From positions 12,154,788 through 12,218,787 of the forward strand of contig CM022673.1 of assembly GCA_012295275.1 (NCBI GenBank): a DNA stretch of 64,000 nt, in the 5' to 3' direction. The translations under genes and the position numbers were made by a program. Below the pieces are notes generated by a model, which saw only the letters and a program-made list of their open reading frames with translations, ran no database searches and was not told the origin of the DNA. The stretch is from Chrysomallon squamiferum (lineage: Eukaryota; Mollusca; Gastropoda; Neomphalida; Peltospiridae). Of this stretch, positions 11,510 to 34,529 are shown one piece after another. Numbering within the stretch: the stretch's first letter is position 1; each line of letters starts with the position of its first letter.

Positions 11510-14500
11510 TCATCTTTTTCTTTTCTTTGGCATTCGAACTGGTCTTAAGTAAGGATTGTCTATAGCCTCAGAGTCTTGTGAGTCTTGAGGAAGTAAAGTC
11601 TGGGAGGACTGGAGATCTGTGCCTCCATTCTGCGAGTTGAGAGCAGTTTTAGAGTCTGTTGTTTGTGGAGCTGTATCTTTGGGTCGTTTAGTTACCGGTT
11701 CCTCCAGTTCTTTGGGTTCCTGAGAATCTAGATCTTGATCTTTTGGCAGAAGAGCATTGAGATAAGGAAGAGGAACAGGCTTGATAGCTATTACTAATTA
11801 AAAAAAGCCAAAATTAATGATAATGAGATCACTGTAATATTAGAGATATATTTTACTAAACACATTCAAAATTATTGGTAAATATTATTTTCATTATAAT
11901 ATAATGATATGGGAATATATCGAATGATTTATTTTTATTATAAGATATGTGATATGGCTGATAGATTTTTATTAAAATATCTTTTACTTGCAAGTACCAT
12001 TTTTATTTTATTGTTATTAGCATTACTTTTTAAGTCTTGCAAATATATTTACATAAATATATTTTAGGAAAAAATTCACTAATATCTTTTATTACGTAAA
12101 TGAATAAATATCAAAAAAATATAAATATAAATATATATAATAAATACTTCAATAAACACTATTTTTTAGTAACAATGATATGGAAATAAAGTGTTGTTTA
12201 AATAATTTTATTTTGCTTATAAGATGAAAATTCACTGAGTTTATCTTAAATTAACATGTTTCACCGATTAAAACTTCAAATTTTGTTTTCAAAGCTACAT
12301 AAAACAGAAACAGTTTGATGTCATCTTTACTTGTAATAAATATATCACATATAGAAATAGATACTCGTTATGTTTCCACTGCTTTATATGTAAAACATAT
12401 AAAACAGCAGAATAGTCTGACATCATTTTTACGTTCTATAAATTTTATCTTACATGGGAATGTGTTGATGTCATCTTTAAACAATGACTGTGTTTCTCCT
12501 GTTTTTGCAATGAATCTAGTCAAAGCTCTCTCCACATCACGTTTTTGTGATGCTGCTTTCTCTCGGACATGTTGATACTCATTGAGCGGCTCCTTGTGAG
12601 TCTGGAACGGGAAAATCAACACCATTTTAAAAATTTAATTGTTTTTAGTATTTATGTCATTTAATCATATATTTATATTAATATGCGTAAACATAAACTT
12701 ATTGTGAAAAAAACAGTGATACATTTATATTTTAACAGTGGTCAACTGAGAAACAAAATATATACTATAAACTATAATATTATCTCACTGACAAATTTTA
12801 CAGCCGTTAGATACATAATAATAATTCTTAAAAATCTGCTATTTATTCAGATCATGTGGATAAGGAAAGCATATATTAATGTTACATATCAACCCTCTGA
12901 ACTCTGAATTACTGGATTACATACAGTTCAATCTTGGCTTCAAAGAGAGTTGTTTTGAAACAGAGTTTATTCAGTTTGTAATCCTGTTGATTGCTTAAAA
13001 TAATTTGAATGAAGTGTCTACATCATTGTTTGATCTTTACAGTGTCTAGTCATGTTTTTGCTACAGTGTTTCTGGCTTCTATAGATGACAGTTGTGTTCT
13101 AACACGAAATGAAAACTTACCAGCGTTTTAATGTATGTGTGAGGATCAGGAAAAACAGGCAGGTAGTCAGGTACATGTGATGGGTGTGGCATCTTGTCTG
13201 CTGTCTGGAGTGTTCTGGGATTGGGTGTGGGTGTACTCATTGGAGCTGGAAGACGAAAAACAAAATGATGGATAAATACATTTGAATCTGCTTAACAAAT
13301 AAAACAAAAGCCTTTACCTCTGTATCTCTGTTATTACTAGCAAGAACAAAATATATCTGAAAATGGTAATAAATTGTTAGAAGTGCCTAATTTCACTGAT
13401 TCAGTACTTATATCTATAGATACAATTCTGTACTCTGAAAGTAATAAATTCAAACTTACGAGGAATAAAAACAGTTTTGTTTGGTCTTTTTGCGTAGGCA
13501 GGAATGGACTGCACATTAACACCTGAAAAATAAAAGTATCCTGATTAAAATAAAAGTATCCTATTACAGATACTACTTTATTAATCTTGATTAAAATAAA
13601 AGTTTCTTGTGAGAAAAAATTTAAAAATGAAAACATAATCTAAAAATAAAACTAATTTAATCATTTGAAAAATTCAAGAATGATTCTTAAAACATAATAA
13701 TTCATGAAAATAATCAAAATTTCTAGTATGTGTGAATTATAATGATAATAACAATAGTAACTATATATACAGTATACCCTCACCTATTCGCGGTTCCCCA
13801 TTCGCGGCCCCGCATATTCGCGGGTTAGGCTCTTAACCCTATCGCATCGTATGCTGGTATACCAGGCTAGCGTCATAACGGCATAAAAACAAATGCTCAG
13901 TAAACCGGGTTTTTGTAGGTCATAGAGACTTAAGTGCCTGAAGAGTACGAATAATTACCTAAAGTGCTGTAAAGCAGCAGCTAAGCTGTGCCATACTGTA
14001 CATTAGTGTTATCATCATCATCGTATGGCACTGCAAATTTCATCATCATTTTATTATCATTCATTATTGGTGACAGCACAAACAATATCAAATTTTTTCA
14101 ATTATTATTGCAATACAGTACGTATTTTTTTATAAATGCATACACTGTATGTACAGTGCATATTTTTTGTGACTGTGTATTAATAATGTTTTTAATTGCA
14201 TATTATTACTGAATTGTATTATTATTACCTGAACTGTGCGTACTGTATTTATCTGTCTGTTTGCCTTTAAATTTGTTCCACTTTCTGTCAATTCTAATAC
14301 ATATGTTGTACGCATAGAAAATGACTTTACGGTACAGTAATACTGTATGGGTAACTATGCTATGCGGTGTTACTGTCCTCCTGTACTTACGTTTCTTTCT
14401 GATTAAAATATTGTTTCAGTACAAAATTAAAATGTGTTTACATTATCATTACTACATTAGTGAAATACATAACTGCATGTAATATTACTACATTATTACT

Positions 14501-15983
14501 GTATTAATGAGTAAGAGTGTCTTTAGAAAGTGTTTGGGAAGCATTTAGTACCGTATATAATCTCATAATAGACGTTTTAAAACTGCATCCAATATTCGCG
14601 GTTTTTTGCTATTCGCGGGGGGGTAAAGAACGTAACCCCCGCAAATAGCGAGGGAATACTGTATATACACACACAGGCATTGAAATAAAGATTGTGTCTA
14701 GTAACCCATTTAAAAGACCTGGTAACCTATAGGTTACCACAAATTTATCAAGCTTATAATTCCCATTATTGTTGTTGTGAAATCCCTTACAAATATACAT
14801 GGTGAACAGTATAATATATTTGTTACTGATATTTTTTGGTTTTCATTTACTTCGAACCAAAGTCATTGGAAAATCCCATTTTTTAAATGTTCCCACATGA
14901 ATGGATTCCATTTTAATTAAACAAATGCCCAGTAACGCTACATTTGAATTCAATACTGTTGCAAACTAAGTGACGTCACTTAAACATGTGTCTAAAAAGT
15001 GGAAGCATTAAAAATTGATGAGAAATAGAAAAAAAAACGGAATTCCAGAATCAAACCTTAGATGTTTTTTTGCCAAAAGTTTCAGAAAGATTTTATTGAT
15101 AGATGGTAACCTGAATGAGCGTTCTTGACTTATTTCTGTCCCTGCGTGCGCGCACACACATACACACACACAAATACATATATTTTTTTACTTAATAAAT
15201 TTCAAAGTATGTAAGGTAAAGAATGTTAAAATCTGAAATACCCATTTCAATCAATGCCATGACAACATCACTTAACATTGATTCAGTGCGTCCAGATAAC
15301 TCTGTATAATTTCTTGTACTTCTGCCAAGCTCAGTTAAAACTGTAATAAAATATATATCTACTTGATATAATCAATTTATCTGAAATAAAAATATTGTTA
15401 ATACTAATTATACATTGTTATTATTAGTATTACTCGTTTTTGAAAATAGGCTAAAAGCGGTAACATTAACAATTAAAATTTAAATTCATTAAGAATTAAT
15501 AATTAAAAAGCTGTAAAGGTCTGAAGTTGTTTGTTTTCTTTCCCACTGTTTGTAGCTATATCATTCACCAAACTAGCAAATGTATATAAAGAATAAAATG
15601 ACCACACTAACTTCGTAAGACACAGTCATCAAATTTTAATACATGAAACGTTCAAACGATGAACGACAAATTGAAATATTGAAATAAAAAGTTAAATTTC
15701 TTTAATATAAATAGAAACGGACCTACATAAATGAGACATTAAAGCCATTATGAATAGTTTAGTAACACATTTTAAAATATATATGTATATATATTTATAA
15801 ATGAATTGCATACAAAACGTAAAAGATATACAAAAAATACTGACAACTTTGAAGCATCTCTGTCAAAGTTTCAAGCACTGCATTCTCAGCTTGACCAAAA
15901 CCAGCTTCAGAACAGAGTGCTGCTACGGCCACTTTTAAAGCTTTTCGCCGCGACACTGCATGTCCGTCTAATTTCTGAGACAT
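11510..15983 (-). CDS. TAF8: TAF8, transcription initiation factor TFIID subunit 8
   Basis: TAF8 is a TFIID subunit that pairs with TAF10 through a histone fold and helps assemble the complex. Minus-strand exons in transcript order: 15983-15845, 15340-15242, 13522-13460, 13245-13121, 12601-12454, 11793-11510. All have GT/AG borders and join into 285 codons (human 310 aa). Exons 1-2 hold the histone fold (RRKALKVAVAALCSEAGF; LTELGRSTRNYTELSGRTES). Exon 4 is proline-rich with FPDPHTYIKTL. Exon 5 has the highly conserved REKAASQKRDVERALTRF and KTGETQSLFKDD. The end, DNPYLRPVRMPKKRKR, looks like a nuclear localisation signal. The ATG at 15983 is chosen because the frame extends upstream only from a GTG and because an acceptor-like TTACAG lies immediately before it. 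Intron 2 holds a Tigger-like element. Confidence 0.96.
13770..14661. mobile_element. Tigger/pogo-type non-autonomous element in a TAF8 intron
   Basis: Terminal inverted repeats of about 24 bp: the left end starts CAGTATACCCTCACCTATTC and the right end, read inward, starts CAGTATTCCCTCGCTATT. Both are followed by a CGCGG-rich block (TATTCGCGG recurs at both ends). TA dinucleotides flank at 13768-13769 and 14662-14663, as expected for Tc1/mariner/pogo insertions. The CAGT...CCCTCGCTATTCGCGG style of terminus is known from Tigger elements. At 892 bp with no transposase frame it is non-autonomous. The CpG-rich ends stand out from the AT-rich surroundings. Confidence 0.82.
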
Positions 15984-16321
15984 CTGTAATGTTTTCACGG
16001 TTGTAAATCATACAACAAAACGTAATAATGAATTAAAAACAATGGAAAACAAGATTTCCCTTCTTGGTCAACCATCGCGGTTTAATCCAATTTAAATTCC
16101 TCCATGACACTGCGGCATTTGCTGATTAAGGTATAAAATCGGATTTAAGCTTGTAACTTTTCATAAATCATGTGATATTTGATGTATTTTTCTAAAAGTG
16201 GAAATGATATTTTGTATATCAAATATAAGTTCTTATATTTTTTGTTTGTTTATTTGTTTTATCTTCATTATTATCATGAGCTTTATCATTAATATTTTTA
16301 TCATCATCATCATCATCATCA

Positions 16322-16379
<58 letters not shown>

Positions 16380-19300
16380 CACAGTAAATTTAAGAAAGAA
16401 AATGGTTTTTCACTTTTTGGATGAAAATATGTTGATTTTATTCAAAATAGCAAATGAAGTTTCCAAACAAAATTATCCAATTTAGTAACAAAGAAAATAA
16501 TGATACAAATTAAATTATATTGAATTAAAATAAAATAAAATAAAATAAAATTTATGCTCTTTTTATTGCTTTCTGGTTTTTTTTTGTTGTTTTTTTAATA
16601 ATAATTATTATTACCAGAACCAAGCTTATTATAATCATAGTTGGAGTGTATAAAATAAGTTGAGAATTTACACAATCAGCAGGGCTTGAACCTAGATGGT
16701 AACATCTAATGTATTTATGTTAAAGAATTTGATATTTGGGATGAGCCAGCTTCATGTTGTCTATTTTGTTTAATTATCTCAGTGTTAACCAAACATATTT
16801 TGTAACATGGTGTGTGTGTGTGCATGAGTGAATGTTCATGATGTACCATAGTATAATAATGCATTTATAAACTATGAAAAGGTTTTCTAACGTAAATATA
16901 TAAACAGCAAAAATTTTGGTGTGAATCAATCATTTACAACAAATCAATTTTCTTATTATTTTAATAACACTTTAACCAGTATAAAATTAATTGTAGTAAA
17001 AATGTATCTTTATTATTATCATTATTGTTTGCTATATTTTATTTATTTAAATATTTTAATTATTATTATTTTTTTATATATATTTTTTTTTTTATTATTA
17101 TTATTATTTTTTGTTAATTACATCAAAATACATACTGGACTCCTTCATTGCCTTGGAACCACTAAACACATATTTTTTTTTATCAGCTAAAGTTTATTTA
17201 TTCTATACATTATAAATTTTTTTGCTTATTGTTTCCTTCACATGAAATTCCATGTTTAAATTAGTGAATGTTTAGTTGTGAAAGATATTGACTTTTGTTT
17301 TTCACATTATAGTAATCAGCTTTATGAAACAATCAGACATAGACAGTGGCTTGTCACTTCGAATAAAATGCCACTGTGACAAAAATAATTTGTTGTATTT
17401 AATTGTCCAACTGGACATGAAAAGGAGTCATGTTGCCTAGTTTCCAAGTGAATTTTTAACAGACAAATTAACAGGTTTAAAACGTGCAATAACCATCTAT
17501 TTCATAAAGCACAAGAATACCAGACATTAATCACTGTAATACAGATTTTGAAGAAATATGGCAAAATAATTTGGACTGAACTTGTCATTTTCGTATGGCC
17601 AAAATATTTGTTTGAATTAGACAGTCTTTTTGGGGTTTTTTCTCGTTGTTTAAGACTTGTATTTGATCAGTATGTACTGATTGCATACACACGTAAATTA
17701 AATATTGCGTAACTTTAACAACTGAAGGTAATGTAGCAAGTTTTTACTTACATTTTGTATAAAATAAAACACTGAAAACGAGTAGTTACACAGTTTTATT
17801 TCTGACTAACAATCTACTAAAGACACATGCATAACAAATATTGGCGTAATTCTCATGTTTTCTTAATACAAACAGTCCACAGCATTTTCTTAATATACTA
17901 ACCAAAACAAAATAGATTTAAACAAAAAATTCAACAATTAATAATCCAGGCAGTGAACAAATATTTTAAAAATAAATTTGTTTGATGTTCGAAACAATGG
18001 CTATGAATATATTAAATTTTAAGTCTTTTTTTATTTTTTAAATAGTAATAATCATAATATAAAATATATTATAAAGGTTTAAAACAAGAAATGTTCCATT
18101 AATTAAGGTGTGGTCCCTGTGATTATAAAATCATCATTGTACTTTGCATTTCACCGGTTACAGCTATTATCTTCTTTTCAACACAAATTCAAGCCACAAC
18201 AGTTATTCATGTCTGCATAGATTTATATATATATTTCTTTTAACAGAACTATAAGTGTCAACAGTTAAAACTGAAAATATCAACATCACCTTATCAATCT
18301 TTTCTTTTACACTAATTTTCTGAAAATTCTGGTAATACAAACTGGCTTTGACCATATATGTATCTTTCAAAAAGTGTTTTAACGTACATTTTTATACAAC
18401 TTCAAAGGAACACAATAAAACAACAACAACAAAAAAAATATATATAAACAAACAAATAAATTAAAAAATTTAACTAAAATGAACATATCCTAAAAAATAA
18501 AAAAAGTAAAAATAAATAACTCAATAAAATTATTATTTAATACACCATTATTTATTACATTTACAAATTTTTCTTTTAATGTATCTTAACAGAATATAAT
18601 TTTTTTTTTATTTCATGTAATTTGTATGAATTTAAATGAACTGAATAATAATTTTATTTTTTATACTTTTTTTTTAAAACTTTAGTTTTAAAACTGGTTT
18701 TATCTTGTTTTGTGCAAAAGATTAATATGTGGAACTGTATTATATGTAAGTTTGTGTAGTATTATATGCTATATGCTTGAATGAACACAACATATATAAA
18801 ATAAAATGCTTTTTAACCTTCAACTTCAAACTGGGAAAAGAACTAGAACAAATATCTATAAGTATTACCCAGGTTTCTTTTTCTTGATTTAAGTCATTTT
18901 GAATATACAAGAATGGAGTGGTTACTTTTGTTTTTATCATGCTTTATTATTAACAAAGATTGGTTTCCAGCTACAGTTAATATATTTAGTTCTTTATTAG
19001 GACTGTGATAGAGATATTTAAATATTAGACTGTCCCTGTTTTACTAGTGAGGTAATAACCAGTGGCACCGGCCTGATCTCCTCAAAAAACAACAACAACC
19101 TTTTAACATATCAGGCTATTAAAACAGTGTTAGAAAACATCTTGAGATAGTTATTTTTCACGACAAACCATGATTTTCATTTGACAGTAAGGAAATTTCT
19201 TGCTAAATACATTGATAATGGTACTATTTCTTAGAGAATATATCTCGTTATTTGTTTTTGTTCAGCAACAAGCTAGATTATTGGAAATTCAGTTATACAG

Positions 19301-19383
19301 CAGCACCGTAGAGTGAAGCACTATAAGTTGTGTAGTTTTTGTTTTGTTCCCAAGGCCTTGCAAAACAAATCTCAAAACAAAAT
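15984..19383. other. Intergenic region between TAF8 start and GBE1 3' end
   Basis: Contains the TAF8 upstream region, an ATC/ATT microsatellite at 16301-16376, and AT-rich unique sequence. The GBE1 3' UTR must enter from the right; a reverse AATAAA (TTTATT at 18993-18998) lies about 390 bases after the GBE1 stop. No further gene was recognised. Confidence 0.4.
16301..16376. repeat. (ATC)n/(ATT)n compound microsatellite
   Basis: About seven TCA units followed by about eighteen ATT units. This produces a spurious polyisoleucine open frame. Confidence 0.95.
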
Positions 19384-28501
<9,118 letters not shown>

Positions 28502-30500
28502 GACCTTGTCTGAGAATGAATACCGGTACAGTGACACTACAGTCGGGACATTTCGGATATTTTCGTATATCTTGTGAACATATCCGAAAAGGTCCGAAAG
28601 CACCTGTCATCCGACTAAAAAATTTTCGTGGAGTTTTTCTTTGTGTACTAACATTTTATTAGCAATCAAAACGAAACGAAAGTTAATAATGATATTAAAA
28701 TTTAAATATGATATTCTGCATAAGAGCATAACTGCATAACCGCATTTAAAGCTATTTTTAATAGTATGTCCACATCTCAGAAACTTGAACAGATGTCCAC
28801 AGTATGTATGACTATAGGTATAGGTATGTATAAATGAGTACATATATGCTTTGTGTATAACTGTGTGTTTATGTGTTAGAGATAATTACATCCATGTGTT
28901 TCTGTACCTTTGTGACTGCTCCTCGATTGGAATACTAGTAGCTATGAAACTTGAACGTTATTAATTAACAATTTCTTTATATATAAATATATATGTTTAC
29001 TTTTAATAAGTTCATCCGTTTGTACTTATTTGTCAGAGTTCGTCTGTATATATGTGTGCTAGGACTGGTATATTTCTATATAAACAAATCTGTATGTTTA
29101 TAGGTGTTTTTAAAAGTTCATCGTATTAAAAATGAACAATACACTTTGAACTCATGGATGTACTTTTGAAACAAATATAAAGGTGCAGTAATGGCATTTT
29201 ACGGCCTCGTTTTCGTCCAGTTTGTTATTTTTATGGCATCATATGCATTTATTTGTATTTTATTTATTGATTTCTGATTTTTTATTTAAATAGTTTATTT
29301 GTTCATTAATTTTTTTAAATTCATCATTGTACTTGACAATTAAACAGAAAATTTATTCTATTTTTTAATTTTTTTTAATTATACATGGAATAATTAATAT
29401 GATATATTGTTGTCATGGATATTTACATCAGCTTGGCAAGGATTATTGTTGATGTTATTTTTATTATATATTTTTTCTTCCCTTAATTTTTATTTTTATT
29501 TATTTACTTTTTTTTTATGGCATCTAAATATTAAATCCAAATCTCTAAACATTTTTCATCTTTTTTTAAAAAAAGTGTGGTTTTGCCCCAGAAAAAGAAT
29601 TGGTAATAATAGTAATAATTATTTTGCATCTTTGTTCTTAAGATTTAGAGGGTAATGCCTAGATTTTAGTGGAAATTCAATGTTGCTATACACTGGACTG
29701 TTCTTTATTGGTTAGCAGGAAAGTTATCTTTTTTATGCACTTTCCCATTGGTGGGAAACATGTTAGTGTTATTGATTTTGAAAATGCTTATGTCTGCTGT
29801 GTACTGTCATGAAGTGTATGAAATATTTTTATTTTACTATCATCATCATCATTTTTAAATTTCCATAAAAAGAAAATGAAACCAAAACATACTGAAAATT
29901 AAAATTTTTATTTCTTACCAATTTATGCACATTTTTTTTCTAGACAATTTAAATAACAAATGTAACAACAAATAATTATTTTGCAACATATGTAAATGAA
30001 AAGATAAATAAATAAAAATTTAGTGACATATTGCAATACAACATACTGAGATCATTCGAAAAAACATATTCTTGTAAATATATTACTAACGATTATATTC
30101 TACTACAACAGGTTCACATCTTTTTTAAATTATAAAATGATGCCCCCAAAATACATAAACGTATTAAAATTATTTTATTGAGTAACAACTGTTTCTGAAA
30201 AAAAACAAAAAACATCAAAACAAATTCAAATTAAAAAATGGCAAAAATGTTTATAGACTGCCAAAATATTGTAAAACATGACTTCATAGTAATATATGTA
30301 TCATTGTATGTAAAGGAAAAAAATCTAGCCAATAAATATATTTACATTTTCTGTACAATAATAAAAAATAATTTAAAATTTAGTCTTACAATACTGAAGT
30401 GAAATACAACATATTCTCACTGTGTCTGGGAATACAGACATATTGGCATTCCATGTCACCAATATTTTTATTACAAGATTCTTGGAATAATGTCTATATG
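28502..30500. other. GBE1 upstream region, no gene seen
   Basis: AT-rich DNA upstream of the GBE1 start with only short chance frames. The GBE1 promoter must lie here, but I see no clear TATA box or other core element. Confidence 0.35.
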
Positions 30501-31640
30501 TTTTTTTTTTGTTTTTTTTTTATAAAACTTTATTAACTTTTATGTCAAAAGGGGCAACAACATTTTTGGTGGTGCTGAGGTGGAGCATGGATGCTGAAAG
30601 GGGGGAACCACTGCTCTACATCTGTGAAATGAGTGCAAGAACGTATCTTCTGATAACATCAACAACGTTTGAAGACAAACAGACCCTTGGATCAAACAGC
30701 AGACATTTAAACAAAACAAAAAAAATGTAGTTTTAATGTTTTTTTAACATGGATACAATATATTCTGAATTTCAACATGGGTGTTAACTGATGTAGGAAC
30801 AGGAGGGTGCATCCTCTACTTTTCAGTGCTGGATGACAATGCAGACAGATGTCCTCCTTTCTTACAACTAGAGTTTTGCAATGGGTGTGGAGGAAAGCTC
30901 TACTGAAAATCATCAACTCTACAATACCTGGCATAGAATATTGGAAATATTTGGCAAAAACGGAACTCTGAAGCAAGGAAAAGACATTCTAGAGATGGTT
31001 CACATGGAAAATTTCTGCATCATCATTTCTGCACCAAAGAAGATCACAAAGATTATGGCCCACATGGTTATGCAAACTATTTGCAAGAATATATATAGAT
31101 ATATTTTTTACAGTAATCATTGATTGCACTCAAGATGAGCAACATGATGAAGAAGAAGCGCCATGCCTATCTGTACCTAGGTCATCAAGAATGCTTCCAT
31201 GCTACAAATGAACTTGATGAATTTTACAATTCACCTGGCAAATTCAAGAAACTCTACCTTGACATGTCGAACAAAAACCTTGCTCTGTCAAACCTGAAGC
31301 TACCATGCCTGGTACTTAGACTTGCATGTGGAATGGCTATTATCAGGAACTACAGAGATATAAAAAGAACATTGGAAGAAATTTCATGCACATTTGGCAG
31401 CAGCTCTGTATCAAACATTAACAAAATGTGTCCTTGGCAAAAAAGAAGTGACTGACTGTCTCAAAAAAATTGAACAGTCATTACAAGAAGAGGAAATAGC
31501 TGTTGCTGAATCCTCACTGCAGTGACTACTTTTATCAAAATGAAAAAGAAAATATTTTTCAGCATGCTGCTAAATGGATTCACAAAAAGACATTAAGCTG
31601 ATGAGTAAAAGCTGTTATGATACAGTGCTGGAGATGACCC
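30500..31640. other. Unrecognised, less AT-rich block with codon-like stretches
   Basis: The block is richer in C and G than its surroundings and has open stretches on both strands (plus 30881-31123 and 31120-31455; minus 30707-30976, containing CLHCHPALKS). None resembles a family I know, and stops interrupt every frame. It lies directly upstream of a Tc1-like pseudogene. A decayed transposon or retro-copy is likely, but this is inference. Confidence 0.35.
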
Positions 31641-31929
31641 ATTAGGCAGGAACATGATAACCCTGCAACATGAAAACATGCTGAATGTTCTCCGTAAGAC
31701 ATGGGTTTAATGAACTTTTAATAAATAATGTTCTGTTTGTAATATAGAAGAAGAAAAAAGATGATAAATATATACTTAACCAAAAAGGTTTAGTAAGTTT
31801 TTGTAAATGACGGTTGCTTCCAAAATTGTTTAAATGAAGTGATAAAACTTGGTAATATGTTAGTTGCATAAAACAAAAAGGAAGAATTTATCCTGTTACA
31901 ACGGGTTGCTGTCCATGCTTAATGGAAAA

Positions 31930-32880
31930 TCAATCTCATGAAGCAATGATATGATTTAACACCAGCCAACATGTACATGACGTCTCTCAGTACTTTCATG
32001 TTCAAGACAGTACCATATCACAACTTTGATAATGCATACACAAACGTGGGCAAGTGAGAGATCGAGCACATTCTGGTAGCCCACGATTAACTACTCCAAG
32101 GGAAGACTGGCATTCTCTATCATTGCAGATTAATGGCACTAGAAGGTGTGCTGAAACTGTCTTTAACTGTCTTCTGGATTACTAGCACATGAACCGGCAG
32201 TAGCTATTCTCCTGACAGTTTGTAACATTCAGGAATGTCTGAGATGGGCCAGAATACACCAACACTGGCAACACAGACAATGGGATCAGACATTATTCAC
32301 AGATTAATCCAGGTTTTGTGTTCGGTTTGTTGACGGTAGGTGTCATGTATGGAGACAGTGTGGAAAATGATTTGATGCAGACATGGTGGATGCAGTGTCA
32401 TGGTCTGGGCTGGCATTCATGGTGGAGGTAAAACAGTACTTGTTTTCATTCATGGAAACATGACTGCTCAACGTTACTGTGACAAGATTATTACACCAGT
32501 AGCATCCTGGCTTTCTGTTTCAACATGACAAAGCTAGATCACAAACCACTAAGCTAATCACTAAGCTGATCTTCTTGAGTGGAACCACATGCAAGGGTTG
32601 AACTGGCCACCAAAGTATCCTGACTTGTCCCAAACTGAGAATGCATGGGACCTACTGAGCCCATAAGGTATGTGAAAATCATCCTCATATCCTTAATGAC
32701 TATGGCTACAAATTGGTCTGAACCGCTATGGAACACAATTACTGTTCCTGAGATTAAAGCTCTCATTAGAGGCATAAGACAATGATGTACTGCTGTGCAC
32801 ACATGCCTTACTGAGCATCTCTCACCATTTTGATAGATGTACCCTTTCATTTCATCAATTGACATTAAACTAACGATGAT
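31930..32880 (+). pseudogene. Decayed Tc1/mariner transposase
   Basis: Broken plus-strand frames show the ordered landmarks of a Tc1-type transposase. There is a helix-turn-helix region with FHVQDSTISQL near 31990-32030, a GQVRDRAHSGSPR-like linker near 32050-32090, and HWQHRQWDQTLFTD near 32265-32305 (where the first catalytic Asp is expected). An HDKARSQTTKL-like stretch follows near 32525, and NWPPKYPDLSQTENAWDLL near 32600-32660 corresponds to the conserved WPAxSPDLNPIEHxWD block. Many stops and frameshifts make it inactive. Clear terminal repeats were not found. Confidence 0.85.
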
Positions 32881-33775
32881 AACCCTGACATGTTACTGCT
32901 GGCTACATTCAGAAATGCTGTATCACTGAAGTAATGTGTACAAATAAATTCAACATCCAATCAGGTTGTCTGTATTTCATATTTTGTATCCAATTATTTG
33001 GCATGTGTAAATAATGTTCTGTTTATAATACAGGAACATTTTCAAATTTTTTTTTTTACCTGTTATATATATTTATCAGGAAACAAACAAGTTCTGAACA
33101 GCTGAAAAGACTGATGATGACATCAACAACCTCGCAGAAAACCGAAATTTTGTTATGATAGGTTTTTTATTTTCATTTAACCCTGGAAATGAAAGATACC
33201 CAACATCACAAGGGATTTTGAAACTATAGATATGGTGCGTTTCATGTCATAATATAAACTGTTTTGCCTGTTAAAATAAAAAATGGATGCTGAGGTACAC
33301 ACCAGCATAAACAAATTGTGAATTGATTATATATGTTCATAAACTGACAATGAATACATCTATCTATTTATATATAATTTAAATGGTTTATTTGCTCAGT
33401 ACACAATATAAAAAAAAGCAAAACTTTCAACTATTATAGATAAGCAAGTATAGATTGGTTTAATAAACTCGAACAATCTTCCTGAATTTCATGTACATAT
33501 TTCTACATTTCAGTTTGCTTTCATGTACATATTTAGAAAGTCATGAACATTAAGGATTACGAAAATTAATGTCCCAGCAGCTCTGGGTAAGAAAGACATT
33601 AATTCTCAACACCTTGGTTTTCTGCTTTAACTTTGTTCAGTTAAATAATAATGATGTGTAGGTTGCATTTGTTGTGGAAGGATTGTACTTTTAAAAATTC
33701 TGTTATGAACATTGGATATGACTGTGAACTAGTATTTCCACTGTGTGGCACAAACAATAGTGTTGAATGTTGACA

Positions 33776-34529
33776 CTAGACTGAAGAATCATTAGACTGA
33801 AGAATATTTTTTTAGAGGATCTGACAGATATGAGATAGACAAAGGCAACCATTTCAACTCTGGGGAAAATGACTTCCAAACTGCGATGAAAGTGAAAGTG
33901 GAAAACATATTACGGCACTGAGGTTGTATACTGAACAAGCCAAAGTTCATCGAACTTTCATATAACCTGTACATACAAGAGAGTCCATGAAAACAAATTT
34001 AAAATATTTTAAATGAAAATTTGTTTTCAGTTCATGCTTAGAAAAGAAAACAATATAATTTATATATTTAATGTTATAGTTCAGTGGTAAAAATGATTCC
34101 TAACTTTTAATTTTCATATTTACATAACCTATATATGTTATGCTATCCTAGGCTGTCCTTCCCAATGTTTCAGTTATAGAACCTAAAAATAAATATTTTC
34201 ATTAAGTATTTTCAAGGCAGCTAATGTAGATAAAACAACAAGTGCATTGAATGTGGAGAGACTACTGAAGGTTAATAATGGAAATGATTGTGCATAGTTT
34301 GACTGAAGAATATCGTTTGAACGACAACAGAAAAGTGACTGAAGATACCAAAGAAGATTGTACAAACTATCAGATGAATAAGGACAATTACATGAAGATG
34401 GTTGATTTCATGGAAAACGACTTTCAAACTGCGATTAAAGTGATCGAAAGATCAGTAGAAATAACGACAAATTCTCCAGATGAGGAAATTCAAAGGAAAT
34501 TGTCGCATACATGCATTTGTTTTTTGTGA
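33776..34529 (+). repeat. Local duplication with an 83-codon unrecognised frame
   Basis: A block at 33783-33905 (GACTGAAGAATAT ... GAAAATGACTTCCAAACTGC) recurs in diverged form at 34301-34445 (GACTGAAGAATAT ... GAAAACGACTTTCAAACTGC). The second copy lies in an open frame (34278-34529, starting MEMIVHSLTEEYR) of 83 codons. The frame has a mostly charged, coding-like composition, but I recognise no homologue and see no splice partners. It could be an exon relic or a transposon fragment. Confidence 0.5.

Noticed and set aside
12315-12575. An 86-codon plus-strand frame
   Set aside because: It is the antisense of TAF8 exon 5 and has no support of its own.
28502-28603. N-terminal extension of GBE1 upstream of the chosen ATG
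   Set aside because: The frame stays open but begins only at a GTG, and the chosen ATG gives an N-terminus of the length expected for the family.
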